Shown here piece by piece: positions 48,363-61,900 of a DNA stretch of 64,000 bases (its first letter is position 1; every line of letters begins with the position of its first letter). Below the pieces are notes generated by a model. It saw only the letters and a list, made by a program, of their open reading frames with translations. It was not told the origin of the DNA and made no database searches. The translations under genes were made by a program, and so were the position numbers. The DNA lies in contig JAYMSP010000050.1 in NCBI GenBank assembly GCA_036897095.1, forward strand, positions 1 to 64,000, in the 5' to 3' direction. The DNA comes from Plantago elongata. Lineage: Eukaryota > Streptophyta > Magnoliopsida > Lamiales > Plantaginaceae.

Positions 48363-48815
48363 ATGGATCTTAGTCATCACACAATGCAAAAGTCCAACAA
48401 GAGCCAAAAGAGCAAGGGTAAACGAAGGTCCAACCCACTCAAAGTTGTGTACATCTCTAGCCCCATGAAGGTCAAGACTAGTGCATCAAGGTTCCGATCA
48501 CTTGTACAACATCTCACAGGTAAGAATTCAGACATATCGCAATACCTCGATGAGGGGAACTTGAACGACTTCCGTGAAATCGGATACGAAGACGAAGAGT
48601 CGAAAGAGAATCTTAGCGATCAACGACAGGTGATGTCATCGGTTTCTTCGGTAGATGACACTCCTACAAGTTCCGAATCCTTTTTAGGATCAATGGACAA
48701 TGCGTTCACTTCTCAAATCGACGATATTCAACAATTTGCCGGGTTTTTTTCATCAGATTCTTTCTTTGATGCTTCTTCACTAGATGTGTTGGGGAGCTAC
48801 GACGAATTGTTGTAA
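48363..48815 (+). CDS. VQ motif protein, sigma factor-binding protein 1-like
   Basis: An intronless 150-aa protein. The core FRSLVQHLTG at residues 44-53 is the VQ motif (FxxxVQxLTG). It is preceded by a basic N terminus (KSNKSQKSKGKRRSNPLKVVYISSPMKVKT in two parts, residues 10-39), as in Arabidopsis SIB1/SIB2. Those proteins bind WRKY33-type factors in the nucleus and the plastid sigma factor SIG1, and are induced in defence. The C-terminal half is acidic and Ser-rich and ends SSDSFFDASSLDVLGSYDELL, a typical VQ protein tail. The VQYISSPMKVK-type region and length (about 150 aa) favour the SIB1 subgroup. A single W-box core (AGTCAA, minus orientation) is at 48060, about 300 bp upstream; one such motif is weak evidence for WRKY control. 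Confidence 0.92.
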   Translation: MDLSHHTMQKSNKSQKSKGKRRSNPLKVVYISSPMKVKTSASRFRSLVQHLTGKNSDISQYLDEGNLNDFREIGYEDEESKENLSDQRQVMSSVSSVDDTPTSSESFLGSMDNAFTSQIDDIQQFAGFFSSDSFFDASSLDVLGSYDELL

Positions 48816-50439
48816 ATATTTGTGTTTCCTTCTTTTTCTTCATACATGCCTATATAAAGATATAATACTAGCTAGTTCATCTATCTTTTGTAGCTTTTTA
48901 CTCTTATGTCGTGTAACTCATGAAGAGGTTGTTAGAGACCCTCATTTTGCTTTCTATTATACAAGATTTGAACACTCTCGGAAACTCACGAGTTAACTCT
49001 TCTACTAACGTTTAATCGTTCACCTTATGGGACAGCAACCACCGTGATTGCCGGAATATGGGACCGGAATACTGGTTGGTGAGTTTTGAGATAAGGCTAG
49101 CTAGACAAGCCCACGGTTTGAGTTGTTGTGAATTCAATGTTCAACGTGTGTGCAATGGTATTGGTAAGTTGAGCAAGATGTCTTAGGTCGATTGGCCACT
49201 TGGACTAGTGTAGGCCAAAATTGAGGGACCAATTGTGGGGTGTTAGGGTTTAAGGTCAAATTGCATGTGGCGTTTTCTTCATATTAAATAAAATTGAATA
49301 AAAGAAGGATAATTAATAATTAATTAATTAATTATGGATAAGTTCGTGATATTCTAGGGTAAGAAGCAACATGACTTTGTTTTATTATTTGACTCTAGTG
49401 TTCGCGTGTGCAGCGAATAGCGGATATTCGAGATAGACAACTGGAAGTTTTAAAGTACTAAATCAATTGGCTTTCAAATTCCTTTTTCATACTTTGTTTA
49501 GGGAAAAAAAACTTGAAAAGGTACACACATGTATTAAGGATAATAAATACTTAATGAGATTAATGTATATTTAAAAAGACCTTTATCCATAAATATTCGT
49601 CACACAAATTAAATATTTTATAACAACGAACATTTAAAATTAGATAGTAGTCATAATTGAATTTGCAATTGAACAACTTTAAAATGGTGAAAGTACATAT
49701 CACAAATTCACAAGGATAGTACAATAACACATGATTATATATAATGATATTATTCGAGTAAAGTATAGTTTGCATCTGTTCAAATTTGATTCACGAAGAA
49801 TAATGGGTGAAACAGTAGAAATTTTATTAGTCAATGTTCGTATTATATCTTCATAATGTACTTTCAAATTACAAAAAAGAAGGAAAAAATGGGTACTTGG
49901 CAACATTAGATCTTAGTGATTGATCAAAAACATGGAAAATGCTTCTAAATTCCAAAATGATATGCACCATCAAATTAAATCAACCATGGCCAGTCAAGGA
50001 GGCTAATTGATGTTCTAGCATGAATATATTTTTCTATATTAGCAAAATTTCTATAAATATTAACTATTTCTTTCTTTTTTAAGTATAAAAGATCGATGCT
50101 CACAAGAAATTACCGACTATATATAAAACATGAACTAGTCATCTTGAAACCGCTACATATATGAATTACACTTTACTTTAACCATCAACTACGGATTCAA
50201 AATTCATATTAAAAATTAAAAATCACTATCATCTTCTCGCATCTAACCTCCTTTGAAGATGAAACTGCAAACCATCTTCAAAATTGAACTAGTTTTATCA
50301 TTTTCCCACTCTCTTTACTTCAAACTCTAAAATTAACACTCATTTCATCACTCCTACCTCCCCAATTCCTAAACAACCATATCTCACTATAAACCTGTAA
50401 TAGTGATCTACGGATTCAAATAGTAATATAAAAATTTAT

Positions 50440-50555
50440 GGACTGATTGAGAATCAATTTAAATTGATAAATGCTCATTCAAATAGTCTGTATTGTGTAT
50501 AAAACAAGTTGTTTGAATGTCATTTTCAAATTCAAATCGATTCTCAATCAACCCC
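50440..50555. mobile_element. Short TIR MITE (about 116 bp)
   Basis: The left end GGACTGATTGAGAATCAATT and the right end, reversed, GGGGTTGATTGAGAATCGATT are inverted repeats of about 28 bp with few mismatches, continuing into TTAAATT/TTGAATT. The spacer is only about 55 bp. No clear target duplication was found. Confidence 0.6.
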
Positions 50556-51869
50556 TAATTACTAAATTTTGAGTATTATACAAACAAAAAACAGAATAAT
50601 AAACATTAAATCCAGCCGCCAGTACTTTTTATGGCCCAGATGTTACAGGTCATTGATGATTTGCATGGCTACTTTTGTGAATTATCACACGTTCGTACAA
50701 AAATGGTTGACCCCACCTAATTTAATGAGATTTGAATTAGCAGTTGAAGCCGTGGAGGCGAATTCAGTCGATGGATAGTTGGACACTTGGACATATATTA
50801 GTTGGGCTTTTGAATTTGAACAACATGAAGTTAATATGGGCTGGGCTGAAATGAAGCTGTCAAAGTGGCCTCATGGAATCTCCCATGCAACAGCAAGTGT
50901 TGTATTTAGCAAAACGATACTCCTTCCTCCGGTAGAAAATTATATATTTGTCATTTTTATCAGTCTTACAAAAATTCATAGATTAATATATAAAATCTTG
51001 TAACTTCAAACCCAACAAATGACAAACAATCTCGATTTTACATTCAAATTACACAATTTGTCATTCCCACATTTTCTTTAAGCTATCATTTCTTTAACTT
51101 TTTACGTAAAACTACTCGTGAAGCCGTCAATCCTAATGTATGCGGGTACAAGTATAGCTATTTGTCTTGTGGGAGAGTATGAAATCATTATCAATATGAA
51201 ACTTATATTTAGCGAAAGTTCATCTACTATTAATGTGTTTTTTTTCACATTATAAATACAACCAACAACCCTGAAGCCTGTGCATTTATGGTGCTGGTAG
51301 TGATTTCACTTAATTTCTGGGTCCATTCTTGAAGCCCAATTGAGGCCCAATATTTGATGTGGATTCAGTCTCAAGCATTGGATTCCAAAGCCCAAAGATT
51401 TTCCTGTCCATAAGTTCAGGAGGCTCACGGACAGGTATGTACTTCGAATAACATTTTAAAAAATGACCGATGTATCATGAACTATTTATTATACGATAAA
51501 AAACGGTATGTCTTCACACTAAATGTACAAGATTATGTGTGAAAACGGTATCATGTGCACTATATGATACAATTTATAATATGTATTTGCACTATAATGA
51601 TAAAATCTCAGGCTAAAATTTGGTATTATCTGAAAAAAAAAAACAAAAACATTTGGACACTTTTTGGTAAAACTGACCCCTAATTTCCCCATAAGTTCAA
51701 TTCCAAGCCAGGTCATGGCACTTCTCAACCGCGTAAGGCCTACTCTACTATCACATGAAATGTGAAAAATATCAACTTTTCCATTAAAAATAAAAAAGGC
51801 CTACCTTTTAAGTTTGTATTAATAGTGTTCAATATTATGAGATCTTTTTATGTATAATAAGATGTGAGA

Positions 51870-52320
51870 TCAACTTTGTATATGTGACTATGAGATTAAT
51901 GTCGTGTATGTTAATTTTTTTACATTCGTCTGTGAATTTTTATAACTGGAAAATCAATGTTGCATATTTGAGTTTTTATAATTTGGGGAATTAGTGTCGT
52001 ATCTGTGAGTTTTTATAATTGAAAAAATCAGTGTTGTATATGTGAGTTCTATAATTAGGGGAATTAGTGTCGTATTATTGAGTTTTTATAACACTAACTT
52101 TATAACTTGGTGAATTAGTGTCGTGTTTGTGAGTTTTTTGCATTTGTTTGTGAGTTTTTATAACTGGGAAATTAACGTCGATTCCCTGAATTTTTTAGAC
52201 TGGATGAATTAGTGTCGTATATGTTATTTTTTATAACGGTGAGAATTAGTGTTGTATATGTAAATTTATAACAGAAGAAATTAATGTTGTACATGTGAAT
52301 TCTTATAATTAAGATAAAAT
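51870..52320. repeat. Degenerate minisatellite, unit of about 40-45 bp
   Basis: At least nine diverged copies of a unit resembling GAATTAGTGTCGTATATGTG followed by AGTTTTTATAATTGG. Phrases ATTAGTGTCGT and GTGAGTTTTTATAA recur through the stretch. Copies differ by substitutions and small indels. No open frame is maintained. Confidence 0.8.
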
Positions 52321-52958
52321 TTACTAGTTTAACCGATGATCAGTCGCCACTTAAAAAAGTGTACTTTTGTTTCTAATAGTAAATAAGTCCTTTTCCTGTA
52401 GCACAATTGGTGCCCCACATGGATGGACATTTATACCCCTAAAACGACAGAGATAAGAATGAAGAAAAGTGAGGTTCAGATGTTAAAAAAAGGGTAGAAT
52501 AGAAACTTCACGGGCATTTTTGAGTTATAAAAGGAGTCGAAACATCTAAATCGAGAAGCCCAATTTCGTACACATTGAGCGTTTGATTTCTTCATCTTGC
52601 CAAAGTGTACAAAATCGTCGGCGGCTACTTAGGATGAAAATGTCAATTACCCGTGTATGGCGCGGACGTGTCGAACTTGTCCAATTCACATGGATATTTT
52701 TTCAATATATTAGGACACCTAACACGGAAGACTCATCAATTCATTTCATGCTATTTCTGTTGTATCATCTCCATCTGTAGAGGTTAACCAAATATTCGAA
52801 TCATATCACAGAATTATACTGCCTGCATCAACTTGTTTCAGCAATCATTTTTTTAAATCCATTTTCAGCTTCTTCTTGATTCCTGAGTGCTTAGATTCTA
52901 CGCTCTGTAAAAAACGGAATAAAAACCCAGAATTCTCATTCTCCAAGAAACCAAAAAA

Positions 52959-55511
52959 ATGTCGACTTTATGTGTGCCTCCTGTGTTAACCTCTCCTCGC
53001 GATGATGCTATGCAGCTTTACCGTGCTTTTAAGGGTATCACACTAAATCTCAGTTTTTTTTTTTTTAATTCAGATTATTGTAATGTGTTGTATTTCCGTT
53101 TCAATTCGATTTCACAAGCGATTTGATTATTTGTAATGTGTTTTTGTCGTTATAATTAGGGGTTTCATAATTTGATAGTCATTGTAGTCTGTTTCCCATG
53201 TTTGTCTCAGTTTTAAGCTAAAGCCAGATGAAAATCTGTTTTGCATAACACTTTGAAATACCGTCCAAATGGTAATTTTAAGCTCATAATTTTTATTTAT
53301 TTTTGAAACGGCAAAATTGTTGCCTAGAACCTGACCTATTGGTTGGGAGGATGGGATGAAGCGTATTACTAACTTAGTTGCGCGTTGTTGTCATTTTAAG
53401 CTCAGAATCAGCTGGTTCTGATTAAATATGAGATGAAAGGAAGTTTTTTTTATACATGAAATTGGAGACTATCGAGCTTAAAGCTGATACTATGGTTCAA
53501 TTGAACGAGCTTAGAGATTATTTTTGTAATAAGAATGTTATAGACTTGTAGCTGATAAATACCTTTGAATGTTCAAGAAGCTTATAAAAAAAGAAGCTAG
53601 CTTATTTTACGTACTGTATTTAGCAAATTAGCTAGCTTATTAATTTCATAAACAATTTAACAAAACCAACTAGCTTGTCAGCTACCAAATTTGATATCAG
53701 CTACTTTATGAGCGCTAAACAGAGCCTATGTATTATGGGTATTGGGTAAAATAGTTCTTCAAGACTTCTTAATTTTCAAATGTATTTGTTAGGCTTTGGG
53801 TGTGATACTGCAAAAGTTGTGAACATACTTGCCCATAGGGATTCGACCCAGCGTGCATTTATTGAGCATGAGTACAGAACTTTGTATTCCGAAGATCTGC
53901 ACAAACGTCTGTCTTCCGAACTTAGTGGTGATGTCAAGGTACTTCCGTGAAAATGCTCGTATTAATTGTTTTTGTTACCTTGAATTTGTGTGTCTATAAA
54001 GTTGTTGTGGCATCTGTCAACCCGTGATTGTGTTTTTATCATGTTTCTTTGTTACTTCTGTGGGGTTTCAGAAAGCTGTTTTAAGTTGGATGCCTGACCC
54101 TGGGACAAAGGATGCTAACATACTCAGGCGAGCTTTGACTGGGGATGTTATTGATCTAAGAGCTGCCACTGAAGTTATATGCTCTCGTACAACAGTGCAG
54201 ATTCAGCAGTTGAAACAGATATACCTTGCTCGATTCCAAGCTTATCTTGAGCATGATATTGAACGCCAAGCATCTGGCGATCATAGAAAGGTTGTGTAAG
54301 AACTAAGAACTAATGAATTGTAGGCAATTTGCAGCTCTTGATCAATTGCATGTCAATTGCACATGTCAACTTGTAACTTGCATGGGTTCTACGTATTCCG
54401 AAAATGATTATGTAGCTGAGAATCTACACTTACTTACAAGTATTACGTCCATCTCACTGAGAAGCAATACTAATTTAATTTAAACTAAGATCTACGATAC
54501 TTAATATCTGATTTTCTTTGGCATACTTCATTTGCAGTTGTTGCTTGCCTGTGTCACTGGAATGAGATATGAAGGTCCAGTGGACCAGAGGGTGGCAGAA
54601 CAAGATGCCAAGACTCTGTACAAAGCTGGAGAGAAGAGGCTTGGGACTGATGAGGACGCATTCATATTCATTTTCACCACAAGGAGCAGTCCTCATCTGG
54701 TCGCAGTTGGTCACACTTATCGTAATATGTACGGGAGCTCGCTTGAAAAGGTAGGATTTTGTCTTACAACATAAGTTAGAATGTTTTCCAGCTCTGTTCC
54801 CTGAAATTCAAAACTTTGCAGGTTATAAAAAGTGAAACATCAGGGAACTTTAGGTATGGGCTCTTGAGTATCATACGATGTGCTGAAAATCCAGGAATGT
54901 ACTTTGCTAAGGTAAATATGACTCGTACAAATAGCATGCACAATAAAAAAGTAACCATCTCTTGTTTTTGGACTATGTGACCTATATTTCCTTTAAGCCT
55001 CATTGTAACTGAGACAAGGTAATTATCATTTGAAACATGATTTCTTAGACTAAAAGTGTTCAAACTCAAATAGAGTGGCTATGGATGCCAACGGTTTCTG
55101 GTTTACGGGTCGAATTATCCCAAGTAGAGTGTTAGTCAAATCAAATGTTAGAAAGAAGATCCATTTGTCATCATATGCTAAATCCTGGGAGATACTCTTC
55201 CTGAATGTGATAAATTGTTTTCTATTGTGCAAAATTAATTTGAAGTTCGAGTTCGAAGCATCAACTGACGCTCATTATACTTGCTTTGAAATATTGAACT
55301 TTAGGTGCTACGCAAGGCAATGAAGGGCATGGGAACTGATGATAGCAGCCTTGTTAGAGTAATAGTGACCAGAGCCGAGATCGATATGCAGTATATAAAA
55401 GCAGAATACCAGAAGAAGTATGGAAAGGCGCTGACTGATGCTGTTCGTTCAGAAACCTCAGGCCAATACAGGGCATTCCTTCTTGCGTTGTTGGGCACTC
55501 CTCCAAAGTAA
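52959..55511 (+). CDS. Annexin D5-like
   Basis: A Ca2+-dependent phospholipid-binding protein of the cytosol and membrane surface. Six exons, 52959-53034, 53793-53938, 54072-54290, 54538-54750, 54822-54911 and 55305-55511, give 316 aa, the same length as the Arabidopsis D5 protein as I recall it. Four annexin repeats are visible: repeat 1 from about 15 ([19 protein letters not shown]), repeat 2 from about 87 ([20 protein letters not shown]), repeat 3 from about 165 ([20 protein letters not shown]) and repeat 4 from about 246 ([19 protein letters not shown]). Repeat 4 has the canonical type II Ca2+ loop GMGTDD (256-261). In repeat 1 the Thr is Cys (GFGCD, 26-30), as in D5-type annexins, so Ca2+ binding is probably carried mainly by repeat 4. 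Intron 1 contains MITE-like sequence shared with LCBK1 intron 7. Confidence 0.95.
53490..53725. repeat. MITE-like AGCTAGCTTAT repeat in annexin intron 1
   Basis: Contains GAAGCTAGCTTATTTTACG, TATTTAGCAAATTAGCTAGC, CTTGTCAGCTACC and ends near GAGCGCTAAACAGAGCC. This style (AGCT-rich arms, GCTAAACAxAGCC end) is common in plant hAT-like MITEs. The same phrase (TATTTGGCAAATTAGCTAGC, CTTGTCAGCCAAC) is in LCBK1 intron 7. Exact ends were not resolved. Confidence 0.4.
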
Positions 55512-58500
55512 CCATCCGTAAAATCACACACGACATGTGCATGCTTGCAGCTTGATTTATTGGTTCTTGTCCATATGATAAAATGAAAGTTTGCATCAGA
55601 TATATCTGAACTCTTTATATAATGAATCCTGAAGGATGATCAAACAGGGGATTAAAATATGCTAATTTGGGTTTTAGGTGAGCTTTGTTTATGGGGTTAA
55701 GTGGTTAACCTTGTTGTAGAACCTGCAATTTGTAGAACTTTATGTGCCATCTTTCACATCTGGTTGTCTCTGACTTTTTCTTAGATTAATGTTGCTTTTA
55801 TGGGTTTGAATTGTTCGCAGTTCGCAATTTGTTTACATGAAGCCCTGTCCGCTTACCCGGTGGGCTAGATTAGCCGGTTCTCGGATGACATCCTAACTAG
55901 TTTGGGCATGTAACTGGTGTTTCTGAGTGTTTCCGGAACCGTTAATAAGTGGTACTCTCTTCGTACCGAGAACTTTCAATTGGTGTATAATTCAGATATA
56001 AAACTAAAACAAATTATAATAATAAAAATGTGACAAAAAGGTGTACTTTTAATGATAAAATGTGGGTGTAATTTGTGTTTACCTAATTTTTTACTGAAGT
56101 ATTTATCTGTGTGAGATTGATTTTTTCTTTATAATATACGAAGACAATTTTATAGTTTAGCTTAAAATGGTCACAAGCTATCTCAATTTCTATAATTTTA
56201 TCATCATCGTTAGTCGGTGCTTATAAAAGTTTAGAAAACTCCTAAAATGGTTCGATCAATCATCACTAGTACTACTATTATTCAGACACACCATCCAATT
56301 CATGGTATTAAGAATTAGATCACCTAACTTTGACACTTTTGCATGATTGTTAACAAAAATCCCACTTGTAATTAATCTAATGACATGATTATGATCCCAA
56401 TCATGCTCAATTACGAGCAGATAAATGATTTGAACGTAGGTGTTTAAAACTAGGCATCACTAGCTCCAATAAATGTGGCTTTTAATCCTTGTGTTGGTTT
56501 TCTAAAAGCAATTATAATTTCTTCAGTGTTAAGGATACTCGTACGTGGGTAACTTTATGTTTGCCTTTGGAAAAGAATACTAGAATAGGAACCAACCATA
56601 GTTGAAGGGACGAACCAAAAGTTGCAAAAATCATTGGACCATATACTAAAATCATGTCATGTCTAGTCTTGTCCCATTATTGAAAACTTTAAACATGAAA
56701 ATGTTCATGCTCCTCAAAATGTTCTTCACCTCAGATACAATGTATCTCAAGTAATCCATATGGGGAAATCACTATTGAATAACAACAAATTATACGATTT
56801 ACGTAGACTATATTCTTTTTAATTAAAATTTTATTAAAACTGAATTAAATTGAACCGAATTATACTTAACTGAAATGTTATAAATTATAATTAAAAAAAA
56901 CTAAAATAAATTGAAGTAGTTTTCAGTTGAAAAGAACATTACTTTCATTCATTCATACTATTTAATATCATCTTGACTTTATGCAAGAATTTAATTTATT
57001 CGGGTTCTATTTTTTAAATTTTGAGTTAAAGGTTTCATTTTATTAGTGTGAGCGAGTTAATTGCATATTTCTTACCTCATACCATCTTAATATCTTTTGT
57101 ATCTTAAGTAACATTTTAATCGTATATCATAAAGTTTTAATTAATTTTACTATTCTGAATGTATAAGATGTTCATGCTAAAACATATACTTAATTTGCAC
57201 ATCATATTAAAGTGTACATATAATTATACAATCCTCTACGCCAAAGTGTTGTTCACATCTTCTTACTTATATTTTGGCTAAGAATAATCATAGTTATTCT
57301 CACAATTATAATAAATAATATTAACGTAAAAGTAATTCGTACAACAAAATAAATCGTTTTTAATATCACATTCATAATTACCTAACTAACTTATTGTTAA
57401 AGTAGTTGCTTATCTCACTAAAAATAAATTTCAGGAGAGTATTGTATTTTATGTTAATTGTTCGAATCGATTTCAATTTCTTATAGATGAAGGAGATTTA
57501 AATTAATTTATAAAATGGTAGAAATAATTAATGTCATAATAAAAGTGAGTGCTAGGTACATTGTTTTCTTTTTGCCTATAAAGTAACCTTTCCACATGGT
57601 AAAGGATAACAAATTCACAAATTGAAGCTAAAATTGAGTCCAACAAGGAAGGAACATAGTTGAGGAAGGTGACAAATACTTTTTTGGTACAATAATAATG
57701 CAAAGAATGAGATGAAAATGAAATTACTATTTTCGCAATAATAATCCAAAAAAGTTCGTGTAAAAATCTTGAAACGTATCCAAAGCTGGCAAGTATTAAA
57801 TTCAGCTGAACCAGCTGATCACACACACCATCATATTCATCAGGAGAAAAGAAAAGGAGAAGAAGAAACCAAAACAAACCCATTTTTGATTTTCTCTACA
57901 AAATAAAAAATCCAGTCTTTTTGGTTTCTCTGCTGAACATTTTCTCCACCTAAACCCACCGCCGATCTCATCCGCAATTTCCGGCGACATTTTCTCATTC
58001 TTGCAATTGCCAAGGTAAGTTCTTTACGAGCATTTTTGTGCTCGTTGAAATGATTTACTTAGTTATGTTCTTTTATATGTTAGAGCATTGGTTTCGTTCG
58101 ATTTGATTGTTTCTTGGATGAATTTTGAGATGGGTGAACTGATCGGAATGGTCTTGATATGAATTATGGTTTTGGTATCTGCTAATTTCTTGGATTAGAT
58201 ATTGATAGAAATTGAATCTTTAGGTTTCTTGTGAGAATGTTTCGTTGAGCTGGGGTTTTGGTTGAGATTTATGCATGAGGATTGAGGGGCAGTTGATATG
58301 TTGGTTTGGGTTCAATTTTAGAATCTTGAGGTTGCAAGTTGCAATGTGCCTGTGCTTGTTTAACCGTTCTGAAGTTTGAATTTTTATTTTTATTTTCGTT
58401 CTTTGTTTGTTTTGAGTACCGTCACAATCATGGATTCGATTTGTATCCTTTGGTCTGGTATGTGAACTGATTGTGTTTAATTTTGTGTTTAAAAGGCTCT

Positions 58501-58915
58501 CCTGAATGCAGATGGAGGTGAAAAGGATGTTGTTTTGTATTGTAGTAGATGAGAGTGAGAGTGACTCGTGTAAGTTTATGCATCATTCGTACATTTCTGG
58601 TTGTTCTTTGAGTAATATTAGTCATTTTCTTTTTCTAGAAGATAATGCATAATTGACTCAATTAACTTTCTAATGACAAGCAGACTCTAAGGGAATCTTG
58701 GTACTAGTTTGTACTTGCATCTCTTATAGATTGAAACTTTGTGAGTTTGTACTGTAGTCAGGGTTGAGAATATTTTCATGACAAACAATGCAGGTTGATT
58801 ACGATGGAGAGTTTTTGTTTGGACCCTGGATTATCTGCATGTGAGGTTATGTAACATAGTTATATTGTTCGAAATCCTCTTCTTTTGCGTGTTCAGTCCG
58901 TGCTTGTAAATCGAT
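55512..58915. other. Intergenic region and LCBK1 leader
   Basis: The first 300 bp are annexin 3' UTR. From about 56000 to 57500 the DNA is AT-rich with nothing recognised. A pyrimidine-rich leader before 58014 ends in AAG/GTAAGT, a good donor for a 5' UTR intron of LCBK1. Possible acceptors are CAG at 58795 and CAG at 58897, just ahead of the start codon. The minus-strand open frame at 57503-57990 overlaps this leader and has no recognisable domain. Confidence 0.45.
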
Positions 58916-61900
58916 ATGCAGAACAGTGGGGGTCTACCAAAGAATAGTTCTTTGAAACTGAAGACTCACCAGTCTCTCCGTCGTCTGGGACTATGTTCTC
59001 CAATAACATCTGGACAGCAGACATCCCCAGTTGTATTTCCTGAAAAACGTAATAGTAGAGGGAGGGCGGGTAGACATGCTGATAGAAATGTTACAAGTGA
59101 CGACCCTAAGAAAGCTAAAGGGGAGGAACACAGGATTGATATTGGAGATGAGAAGTCTGATTTACTTGGATATGAAGTGCTATCAGGGAAACTAGCTCTA
59201 GATAAAAGAAGTTATAGTAAGAAGACTGAGGTAGAAGCTTCAGAAAATACAAATTTGAATTCTGTTGAAGCTAGACTGACAAGCAAGGCATTGATTTGGG
59301 GTTCTGAAGTGTTGCATCTAGATGATGTTATTTCTGTAAGTGTTTCTTGATTTTAATTCTAAGGATAATCAAAATAATAGCAACCCCTCCCCCCAATATG
59401 TGTGAGATTCCATGTGTTATTTCATCATACATGTGTTCTCGCAAGTTCTGTTGTGGAGTTTCCTCTTCTTTTTTTCATTTACCAAAAAAAAGAAAAAAGA
59501 AGGGATTCTATGCAATAAAAACAGCAGGGGCGTCTGATGTCATTAACACGTAAATAAGTTTTCTTTTCTTTCTCTTTTTTCCTTCACGGTTTACTAGATT
59601 TAAGAGTTATTTTTCCACCTCCTTGATATGCCTTTTACTTTTGGCAGCTATCCTATTGTGTTGGTCTCAGATATTTCACCGTGCATGCTTATCCATTACG
59701 CAAGCGTTCCTGCTGCCTTCCTATCAAAGGAGGGAGAAGCCAGAAAGACTTCCGCTTTATAGCATCCATCTCAGACGATGCACTTCTATGGGTTAATGCA
59801 TTTGCTGATCAACAATGCTTTGTAAATTGTTTGCCTCATCCCATGGGTTCTAAGAAGCAGAATTCAGATATAATTTTTAGTGAATTCCCCCCTGAGTCTT
59901 ATGTTAGATGTAAGACTCCACCCAAAATGCTCGTCATTTTAAACCCTCGTTCTGGACATGGGCGATCAAGCAAAGTGTTTCATGGCCTGGTTGAACCTAT
60001 ATTTAAAGTGAGTATTTCTCTAGCAGGACTCAGGTCCCTTATTTGTATTGCTGTAAATTGTTATAGGATCTGTGAGTTACTAATTCCTTAATGTACTGGA
60101 TTTACAGCTTGCTGGATTCCACTTGGAGGTTGTCAAGACAACATCTGCGGGTCATGCCAAGAAACTTGCAGCTAGTGTCGATTTTAGCACTTGTCCTGAT
60201 GGTACTCCTGTGATTATATCTACATTTGTGAGTTGTTAATATCCGTTGACATCTAATTCTGTTATCTACTCCTCCTGCAGGTATTATATGTGTTGGGGGT
60301 GACGGAATCATAAATGAGGTTCATACTAGTCAATTTGCTGTTCCATACGCATTTTTATGCATGTGTGGAAAACATGTTATTGTACCACTTTTATAAAAAT
60401 AAAAAAAAAGCCATTCAGGACTGAGATTTGAATGTGTGAACAATTTACGGTTTACACACAGATGTTACTTGAACATTAGGCGGTGCTTTTGGTGTCCATT
60501 ATTTCAATCAAGTCAATATGCTTGCTATTTAGTGGAATGTTATACAGATATTCGACGACTTGAAGTTGAACTTTTCTTGACCTACGTGAAACGTTTAATT
60601 AGGCATAAGATTATTGTTATACGAGAACAAGGTGGATTTTCAAGTGCTTGCACAAGAATGGCTTGCTTAAGCCTTGTAGCATCTGCTTTATCTGAGTTCT
60701 TTCTGGGAAATCAGTTCACTGTCGTTCTCATTTATGTTGATATGATTGAGCACCAATAAACGTTCATCAGGACGCTGCATAGAGTAGAGTTCTTGTTACA
60801 GATTCTTTTTTACCTAATGAAAAGAGAGCTAAATCTTTCATCGTTTTCATTTTTTGTACAATGATATTGTAGGTTTTGAACGGTTTACTAAGTCGAGACA
60901 ACCAAAAGGAGGCAATTTCTGTGCCAATTGGTATCATACCTGCTGGTTCTGATAATTCCTTAGTCTGGACTGTTCTTGGAGTTAAAGATCCTGTATCTGC
61001 GGCAATAGCTATAGTTAAGGTAATTTTCGTATTCCAAGCCTTTTTTTCTTGGTGGGTCCATCATAAAGCATGTCCAGGCAACTAATAGCGACACTTTGCT
61101 TACCAATAGTCATAGGACCTTATATGTGGAAAAAAAAGGCGATGCATTCATGTCAATATGTTGATACTATTCTTAAGTAGTTTTCGGAGTCAAAGTTTTG
61201 CTCATATATAGACCTTTACGGTTGTTTTCAGGGAGGTCTTACTGCCACTGATGTTTTTGCTGTGGAGTGGATCCACACTGGAGCTCTTCATTTTGGAATG
61301 ACAGTTACATACTTTGGTTTCATTAGTGATGGTAATTCCTTAATTTGATAACAGTTGTGCCAGTCCTGCTATAAAGCTTGAACTAGTTTTCCTTTCAGTC
61401 TGATTCTTCTGGATCTTGTTTTCTTATCTACCTTTGAGTTCTTAGTTTGGTACTTGGAACTGCTGGCTTCAAACTTTGAGAGCGTTTATATATGAACTGG
61501 TACCAAAAAGATTTCCTTCCCTCGATAATGTGTAAACTTAGATATTCTGGTAGTTTGTGTTCAAATAAAAAATTGCACGTGTATTTCTGCTCATTCGCTG
61601 GCACATCATCCGACCATGCATATTTCTTAGATGATTCCCAGCTTTACTGTTTAACTACTACCACTACGCATCTATATCTACTCACAAGATAACCAATTTC
61701 CCCGTTTCATACTATATATTGTTATGCCAATGCCACTTGACATAAATTGTTTTTGCAATTTCTTTTATTGGAATGGTATCAGAGATAACTGCATGTAATG
61801 CTACTCTGTTATAATTAAGCCTTCATCTCATAGTCTTAATTTGCATGCAGTTTTGGAACTCTCAGAGAAATATCAGAAACGATTTGGCCCTCTACGCTAC

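Larger units (their letters stand above)
48816..52958. other. Intergenic region between the VQ gene and annexin
   Basis: About 4.1 kb without a supported gene. It holds a TIR MITE (50440-50555), a degenerate minisatellite (51870-52320) and AT-rich DNA. Short open frames at 50569-51003 and 52583-52780 have no recognisable domain. The 350 bp before 52959 should hold the annexin promoter and leader. Confidence 0.45.

Noticed and set aside
55840-55990. CTCTCTTCGTACCGAGAAC phrase resembling a decayed Stowaway end
   Set aside because: No opposite end could be found within 500 bp.
57503-57990. Overlapping minus-strand open frames of 126 and 62 residues
   Set aside because: They lie over the LCBK1 leader, are rich in Phe/Ser/Leu from pyrimidine-rich DNA, and show no domain.
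58442-58450. GTATCCTTT, a U12-type donor match inside the LCBK1 leader intron
   Set aside because: No matching exon boundary or nearby branch/acceptor pair; likely chance.
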